Below are positions 33,409-37,572 of a DNA stretch of 37,572 nucleotides, piece after piece. The DNA is taken from positions 1-37,572 of the forward strand of contig JALEKJ010000067.1 in the NCBI GenBank assembly GCA_022771695.1, written 5' to 3'. The translations under genes and the position numbers were made by a program. The notes under the pieces were generated by a model that was not told the origin of the DNA, searched no databases, and saw nothing but the letters and a program-made list of their open reading frames with translations. The stretch comes from Roseburia sp. Its GTDB lineage: Bacteria > Bacillota > Clostridia > Lachnospirales > Lachnospiraceae. Each line of letters begins with the position of its first letter. Position 1 is the stretch's first letter.

Positions 33409-34131
33409 ATGGAACGGAAAGATTACCAATTATTAGCAGATATTTATTACAGGGGAAAGACAAACATATCGAAGGAACCTGTTAAGGCCGGAGTGCTAGG
33501 AGTTATTGCATTGTTGATATTCTTTGTGGGAGCATGGGCATTTCAGGATGTAGAAGGGACATGGAAGTTTGCATGCTATATCTACTATGCAATACAAGTA
33601 GTAATGTCTTTAATTGTAAGTTTGCGGTTGATGTTTGTGAAAAAAGAGAAGCTTACAGCAATGGATGCAGCAGTGTATATGTGGGCTAACGCAATGGGGG
33701 CAAGCATGACAATAACATGGATTTTTATTAGAGGATTATTGGATGATTCAGAAGTGCTCGCAATTACCTTTTTGATATTTTTAGGTGTAATTTGTATAGG
33801 ATTTTGGATTACGACAGCAAGAAGAATGCAAAAAAAGTTACAAGCGGGTGGATATCGTACACAGAATTATAAGCCAATAAAACAGTGGCAGGTGTGGATT
33901 TGGGGTTTGGCGGCATTGCCATTTGCACCGTTGATGAGAATCCTGGGTAGAAGGGTCTGGTTTCCGACTTTAGAAGTAGAAGTGCAGCGGCTAATATTTA
34001 TGTATATGATACTATGGGGATGGTTGTTACTTATATATACGGTGTTTGTGCCAACTGCGTTGTTTATTCGTCTAGAGAAAAGGATGGAGAGAGAAGATGA
34101 TGATAAAGAAAAAGATGCTGGTAATGAATAA
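33409..34131 (+). CDS. Six-helix membrane protein of the effector module
   Basis: The 240-residue protein has six predicted membrane segments (near residues 28-48, 55-78, 86-110, 120-142, 165-185 and 200-225), an N-terminal cytoplasmic stretch (MERKDYQLLADIYYRGK) and a highly charged C-terminus (KRMEREDDDKEKDAGNE). The frame opens upstream of 33409, but AGAGG 8 bases before this ATG supports it. I do not recognise a family. Polytopic membrane proteins next to LXG genes can be immunity or docking partners, which is a possibility here only by position. Its 3' end overlaps the next gene by 35 bases. Confidence 0.75.
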   Translation: MERKDYQLLADIYYRGKTNISKEPVKAGVLGVIALLIFFVGAWAFQDVEGTWKFACYIYYAIQVVMSLIVSLRLMFVKKEKLTAMDAAVYMWANAMGASMTITWIFIRGLLDDSEVLAITFLIFLGVICIGFWITTARRMQKKLQAGGYRTQNYKPIKQWQVWIWGLAALPFAPLMRILGRRVWFPTLEVEVQRLIFMYMILWGWLLLIYTVFVPTALFIRLEKRMEREDDDKEKDAGNE

Positions 34132-34561
34132 TGTAATCAGTGTTCAAAAAGTTGTAATGAATTCGCAAGAAATAGATAAGGTAGCATTCGACTTAAGAAG
34201 AGCAGTAATCAGCAAAGGGCTTTATCCTACCGGACCAATCGTGTATCAGCAAAGGCAGTTGGAGGGTGGAACCTATGAGTATACTTTGTATGTATCTGTT
34301 AATCAGCCGATAGAGATAAAGGAAGAAGGAAATATAAAATTTATTCCTAGATTGGAAATTACGCAGGGGCTGTGTATGCGCCATATGTCAATGGACGATG
34401 ATGTGACGAGAGAATACCTATTGCTAGAAGAATGTGCAAAAAGAAATCATATGGAATTAGAAAAACCATACTACCAGATTTGCATGAATGTGTATGGCGA
34501 GACGATTATTGATGTGTTTGCACCTATAAGTGGAGAAAACAACAATGATAATGAACTATGA
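34097..34561 (+). CDS. DUF5085-like protein, first of a tandem pair
   Basis: The 154-residue soluble protein has an alpha/beta pattern like GyrI-type effector-binding domains (GLYPTGPIVYQQR, then YTLYVSVNQPIE, and in the C-terminal half PYYQICMNVYGETIIDVF). DUF5085 proteins with this look are common in LXG gene clusters of Firmicutes and may be secretion adaptors. The start is ambiguous between ATG 34097 and 34100, both after GGAGAGAG. Either makes the N-terminus line up with the next gene's product (M-x-x-x-x-x-x-x-M-x-N-V-(I/V)-S). It overlaps both neighbours. The family name is from pattern recall. Confidence 0.65.
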   Translation: MMIKKKMLVMNNVISVQKVVMNSQEIDKVAFDLRRAVISKGLYPTGPIVYQQRQLEGGTYEYTLYVSVNQPIEIKEEGNIKFIPRLEITQGLCMRHMSMDDDVTREYLLLEECAKRNHMELEKPYYQICMNVYGETIIDVFAPISGENNNDNEL

Positions 34562-35003
34562 AGCATTAACGATGAAAAATGTGGTATCCAAGAGATACTT
34601 TACGGACAAGGAGCATATTGAGGAGGCTCAGAAAACTTTTTTGAAAGAATTACTTTCTTTGAAAGGTGCTGTAATCAAGGGACCATTTGTATACATGATT
34701 GAGTATACAACACCGGAAGAAATTCTGGCGATATGGTTTATGACTTCAGTTGGAAATGATGATAGCACGATATTTCATGATTATCGATATGATAGCTATT
34801 TCGGGTTAGAGGAGGCAATTTGCTGTAAAATATATCCGGAGGAGATGCAGAAAGAAGCTGATAACTTGTATGATAAAATGGAAAAAAGATGTTTGCAGGA
34901 TGATGTGAGGATGATTTCGCCGATTTATTTTGTAAAAAATGTGCTTGAAGAAGCTGGATTTTATTCGCTGTATGCAGCCGTAGAAAAAATTCAAACGCGG
35001 TAA
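34545..35003 (+). CDS. DUF5085-like protein, second of a tandem pair
   Basis: The 152-residue soluble protein has the same layout as its upstream neighbour: N-V-V-S near the start, LKGAVIKGPFVYMIEYTTPEE matching the G-x-x-x-x-G-P strand-turn of the first protein, and the C-terminal YFVKNVLEEAGFYSLYAAVEK. The ATG at 34545 is chosen because GGAG lies 9 bases before it; 34551 is possible. It overlaps the upstream gene by 17 bases. The pair may form a heterodimer serving the LXG protein at 36763. That is inference from position. Confidence 0.65.
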   Translation: MIMNYEALTMKNVVSKRYFTDKEHIEEAQKTFLKELLSLKGAVIKGPFVYMIEYTTPEEILAIWFMTSVGNDDSTIFHDYRYDSYFGLEEAICCKIYPEEMQKEADNLYDKMEKRCLQDDVRMISPIYFVKNVLEEAGFYSLYAAVEKIQTR

Positions 35004-35064
35004 GGTAGCGCTGGCAGATTATATATAGTTTTTTAGGACATATAAGGAGCAAGGGGACGAAAAG

Positions 35065-35094
35065 ATGAGCAGTATAGCAGAATTAGAGAGATAG
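35065..35094 (+). other. Aborted nine-codon frame with ribosome binding site
   Basis: ATG at 35065, with AAGGGG upstream, encodes M-S-S-I-A-E-L-E-R and then TAG. The start resembles coiled-coil WXG-like proteins such as DUF5082, so it may be the head of a lost gene. The surrounding 35004-35155 stretch holds no intact gene. Confidence 0.2.
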
Positions 35095-35110
35095 ATAATG
35101 GTGGAGGAGC

Positions 35111-35137
35111 ATTAATAGAGGTTTATAGATTATAAAA
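35111..35137 (+). repeat. 27-bp diverged repeat, copy 2
   Basis: This matches 33243-33269 at 24 of 27 positions and likewise starts at tandem stop codons closing a tiny frame. Confidence 0.6.
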
Positions 35138-35155
35138 CAGAAAGAGGAAATGAAG

Positions 35156-35497
35156 ATGAAAGAGGAAAAAAAGTATTTACCACTAGGAAGCATTGTAATT
35201 TTGCGAGGAGGAGTACAGAAAATTGTGTTGATTGCCCGGGGAATGGTGGTCAGAGTGGGAGAAGAGCCGATGTTTTTTGACTATGGCGGCTGCTTATATC
35301 CACAGGGACTGGTCAGTGAACATATTATGTACTTCAATAAGGAAGACATTCAGAAAGTTGTATTTGAAGGATACCATGACGATGATGACGATCTGATGTC
35401 GGCAAATATCTGTGAATGGTATGATAAATCTGGATTTCAGAAAGGAGACACACAAAAGTTAAAAGCACAGCAGCCGGGGGAGCGACATGTCAAATAA
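35156..35497 (+). CDS. DUF4176 family protein of type VII secretion
   Basis: The 113-residue soluble beta-rich protein matches DUF4176: KYLPLGSIVILRGGVQKIVL, an R-G-M-V-V-R block, FFDYGGCLYPQGLVSE, FNKEDIQKVVFEGYHDDDD. DUF4176 proteins occur in LXG clusters of Streptococcus, Listeria and Bacillus, where they act with effectors. The ATG at 35156 has AGAGGA 7 bases before it; the ATG at 35150 is too close. It overlaps the next gene by 11 bases. Confidence 0.88.
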   Translation: MKEEKKYLPLGSIVILRGGVQKIVLIARGMVVRVGEEPMFFDYGGCLYPQGLVSEHIMYFNKEDIQKVVFEGYHDDDDDLMSANICEWYDKSGFQKGDTQKLKAQQPGERHVK

Positions 35498-35927
35498 TAA
35501 CAATGAACAGCTGCGAACCGCATTAGGTGCGCAGGTAGGGCAGTACGAAAATGAGCGTGCATGGCAGCAGCAATGCTATGCAGAGAATGAGGCGAAAATT
35601 TCCCGATTACAGGAAGCAAAGCAGGCAATACAGCAGTCAAAAGAAAATGTCGAAGCATGTGCGGACGTGTGGAAAACGATATCACTGAATTTTGAAGCGG
35701 ATCAAGATTGGGAAGGGGCACATAAGAACGATATTTTAAACTGCATGAGCACTGCAGTAGAAACGGATTATAACACATATATCAGTAATATCGATGCAGT
35801 ATTGGACGCGATTTGTGATGAAATCACGCGTCTGGAAAATGAGAATTGGAAGACGATGGGTATTATCGGTCATCTGAGTGCGCTTATCAATTCTTTATGG
35901 AATGAGATCTCAAAACTATTTAACTAG
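35487..35927 (+). CDS. WXG-like helical protein (DUF5082/YwqH-like)
   Basis: The 146-residue all-helical protein has long coiled-coil segments (about residues 10-60 and 95-125) and a central F-E-A-D-Q-D-WEGAHKNDI that resembles the W-x-G turn. YwqH/DUF5082 proteins of about 130-150 residues precede LXG toxins and are thought to be secretion partners that bind the LXG domain. GGGGGAG lies before the ATG. It is 10 bases upstream of another small helical gene. Confidence 0.7.
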   Translation: MSNNNNEQLRTALGAQVGQYENERAWQQQCYAENEAKISRLQEAKQAIQQSKENVEACADVWKTISLNFEADQDWEGAHKNDILNCMSTAVETDYNTYISNIDAVLDAICDEITRLENENWKTMGIIGHLSALINSLWNEISKLFN

Positions 35928-35937
35928 GAGAATGATG

Positions 35938-36219
35938 ATGATTGGAACAGTAGGAATTAAAGAAGCAGTATTTGCGGCGAGATTTACCGAACTGGCAAAT
36001 GCAACATGGCCATTGCTTACGACTGATTTAGATACCAGTGGATTATCGTATGAGTCAACCGTACTGGACAAATATGTAGACCTTTTTCAAGAACTTACGG
36101 AAGCGGTCAGATTATACAAGTCCTTGGTGCAACAGGATTCGGTTACCATCCGGACAGTTGCAGAATCGTATCTGGCATTAGATGAGGACATTATGAGTAT
36201 TTGGAGGGTGGTACAGTAG
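35938..36219 (+). CDS. Small helical LXG-associated protein (DUF5344/TIGR04197-like)
   Basis: The 93-residue protein has two long helices (about residues 8-25 and 40-90, with DKYVDLFQELTEAVRLYKSL then D-S-V-T-I-R-T-V-A-E-S-Y). The Y-x-x-L-x-x-x-D-x-x-x-I-x-x-x-A-x-x-(F/Y)-x-x-x-D spacing recalls YwqI-type proteins that accompany YwqH and LXG toxins. The frame opens at 35878, but AGGAG at 35926-35930 supports one of three ATGs at 35932-35938; 35938 has the best spacing. The family call is tentative. Position between YwqH-like and LXG genes supports it. Confidence 0.6.
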   Translation: MIGTVGIKEAVFAARFTELANATWPLLTTDLDTSGLSYESTVLDKYVDLFQELTEAVRLYKSLVQQDSVTIRTVAESYLALDEDIMSIWRVVQ

Positions 36220-36220
36220 T

Positions 36221-36745
36221 ATGCAAAAATCAAAGAATTATGGGGAGCATAGAAAGGAAGAAGTGATAGCGATTGTTTTTGCCTGCGTATTTTTATTTGG
36301 GCATTATATTTTTGGACAAACAGGAAGAGGGACAATGCTTAGTTTTATCTGTATGAGTTTGGTTTTTCTGGTAGCTGACATTTATGTCATATATCTATTG
36401 GTAACCGGCATAAAAAAGAAACTGGTAAAAACTGTGTCATCCACCTCCCTGATGATGTTAGCGGTGGTGCTCGTTTTAAGCTGGATTGTCTCAAGTCAGA
36501 CCGTGGATGTCATTAAAGATATACAGCAGGGAACGCAAACAGGGATATTAACGGAATGCAGTGTGCAGACGACCTCTGGACCGAAAGGTCTCATCAATCG
36601 TCACTATTACTTGATTGGATATGACGAAAATGGAGATAAGCAAAGATTTGAGATTTCGGGAAAAGATGCTGACAAGCTAAGAAACCGGACTCAGGTCGGA
36701 ATCGAGTATTATTCCAATATAGAGCGTATTTACCAATATTATTAA
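36221..36745 (+). CDS. Three-helix membrane protein with DUF3592-like outer domain
   Basis: The 174-residue protein has three hydrophobic segments (about residues 15-32, 40-66 and 75-92) followed by an 80-residue beta-type domain (TGILTECSVQ, then YYLIGYDENGDKQRFEIS) that resembles DUF3592. The ATG follows a GGAGGG about 14 bases upstream and lies 1 base after the previous stop. It directly precedes the LXG gene, so an immunity or export-helper role is possible. No motif proves it. Confidence 0.7.
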   Translation: MQKSKNYGEHRKEEVIAIVFACVFLFGHYIFGQTGRGTMLSFICMSLVFLVADIYVIYLLVTGIKKKLVKTVSSTSLMMLAVVLVLSWIVSSQTVDVIKDIQQGTQTGILTECSVQTTSGPKGLINRHYYLIGYDENGDKQRFEISGKDADKLRNRTQVGIEYYSNIERIYQYY

Positions 36746-36762
36746 AGGCATAGGGCAGACGA

Positions 36763-37572
36763 ATGAACAATACATCATATCAGATTCGATACAGTGCGAT
36801 GGACACCTTTTATATGCAGGTAAGCCAGCGTATTGGTGCATGGAAAGAAGATCTGGCGGCAATCCAGACAGCACTTAACAATGTAGTAAATATGGAGGGT
36901 TTTTCGGGAGATGCGGCAGACAATTTAAGGGCATATGTAAGCGAGGTCCATCTTCTGGCATACCAGACATTGCTTCAGGTAATGAGTGAGTATCAGTCAC
37001 GATTACTGTTATACAAAGACGGATATCATGACATCGATTCGAATATCTATGCAACAATGACGAAATGGACGATGTCAGATTACTATAATAAAGTACAACA
37101 GAATGAAGCCGATATGCTATCGGAAGCAGCAGCTATCCGGCAGGCACTTATGAATGTCAGCGATTTGCTGTGGGTAGGAGAGCCTGGAAAAGGGACCCTG
37201 CAGACGGACATGGAATACATATTGTCAGAGTCAGATAAATTGGATGCTACCATTACATCCTATGAAAGTGCGGAGCAGGCGCGGGCAATAAACAGTTTGA
37301 CGAACTTACTTGACAGTCTGCATGAGATGCTGACATACTATAAAGGGCTAAACAGTGATATCCAAGGTTATCAGAAGGGAGACTATGCTACAAATGAGAT
37401 AATTCAGACCCTTGCGGGTAACTATCAGGTAAGCATGGAGTATCTGGCGGATAATCAGGAAGCAGCGAATGCAGCATATGAGCGTCTAAGCGCGAGTTAT
37501 GAGCAGATGCGGGCGGACTATGAAGCTGCGTGTGAAGCCAGAGAGGATGCAGGACGAGCAGAGATTATCATG
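36763..37572 (+). CDS. LXG-domain type VII secretion toxin (3' end cut by window)
   Basis: The frame is open for 270 codons from the ATG at 36763 to the window edge. The product is fully helical and matches the LXG layout: an N-terminal W-K-E-D-L-x-x-I-Q-x-A-L helix, MEGFSGDAADNLRAYVSEVH (the F-x-G-x-A-A-x-x-x-x-x-Y signature), then a long helix ending in LLLYKDGYHDID, and further coiled coils rich in Glu and Tyr. LXG domains of about 200-250 residues target polymorphic toxins to EssC. The toxic domain would lie beyond the window, so its activity is unknown. The ribosome binding site is weak. Confidence 0.88.
   Translation, partial: MNNTSYQIRYSAMDTFYMQVSQRIGAWKEDLAAIQTALNNVVNMEGFSGDAADNLRAYVSEVHLLAYQTLLQVMSEYQSRLLLYKDGYHDIDSNIYATMTKWTMSDYYNKVQQNEADMLSEAAAIRQALMNVSDLLWVGEPGKGTLQTDMEYILSESDKLDATITSYESAEQARAINSLTNLLDSLHEMLTYYKGLNSDIQGYQKGDYATNEIIQTLAGNYQVSMEYLADNQEAANAAYERLSASYEQMRADYEAACEAREDAGRAEIIM

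Overview
The window looks like a chromosome segment of a gut-type Firmicute, most likely Lachnospiraceae (Clostridia). The signs are moderate GC, strong AGGAGG-type ribosome binding sites, DUF4317, DUF5721 and SleB-type genes, LplABC-type sugar importers with a DUF3502 binding protein, and a WXG100/LXG type VII secretion locus. This placement is inferred from protein families, not from a marker gene.

Region 1 (1-2580): the 3' end of a MalG-type permease with its terminator; a C-terminal scrap of a MATE transporter running into a half-length DUF4317 protein; then three small genes (a duplicated four-helix membrane protein, a protein of three 11-residue repeats recalling alpha-synuclein, and an Ala/Gly-rich membrane peptide), closed by a near-perfect 22-bp bidirectional terminator.

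Region 2 (2583-14456): a sugar catabolic cassette. A divergent LacI regulator faces an operon encoding two LplB/YtcP-type permeases, a lipoprotein binding protein, a GH130 phosphorylase, a GH38 alpha-mannosidase, a GH20 beta-N-acetylhexosaminidase and a ROK sugar kinase. None of the enzymes has a signal peptide. Together they fit import and cytoplasmic breakdown of N-glycan-derived manno-oligosaccharides. A 13-bp element, AACAAAAGTTAAC, occurs twice between lacI and the operon, once directly downstream of the operon's -10, and is the likely operator.

Region 3 (14460-16370): a SleB-type cell-wall hydrolase, a cold-shock protein and a DUF5721 protein, with promoters and terminators, and one unexplained structured non-coding stretch (about 14480-14540).

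Region 4 (16435-37572, runs off the end): a type VII secretion locus of unusual make-up. One tight operon carries a PP2C phosphatase, a transmembrane Hanks-type Ser/Thr kinase, a small membrane protein with repeated TxxL motifs, a 1642-residue Ig-like surface protein, two FHA proteins, a MinD/CpaE-like ATPase, a YukD/EsaB ubiquitin-like protein, the EssC ATPase and a WXG100 protein (EsxA). No recognisable EssA, EssB or EsaA is present. Downstream, after a patch of broken mini-genes, lies an effector module: a six-helix membrane protein, two tandem DUF5085-like proteins, DUF4176, two small WXG-like helical proteins, a membrane protein and the start of an LXG toxin. The suggested logic is that the kinase and phosphatase toggle phosphothreonines in TxxL motifs that the FHA domains read, gating export by EssC.
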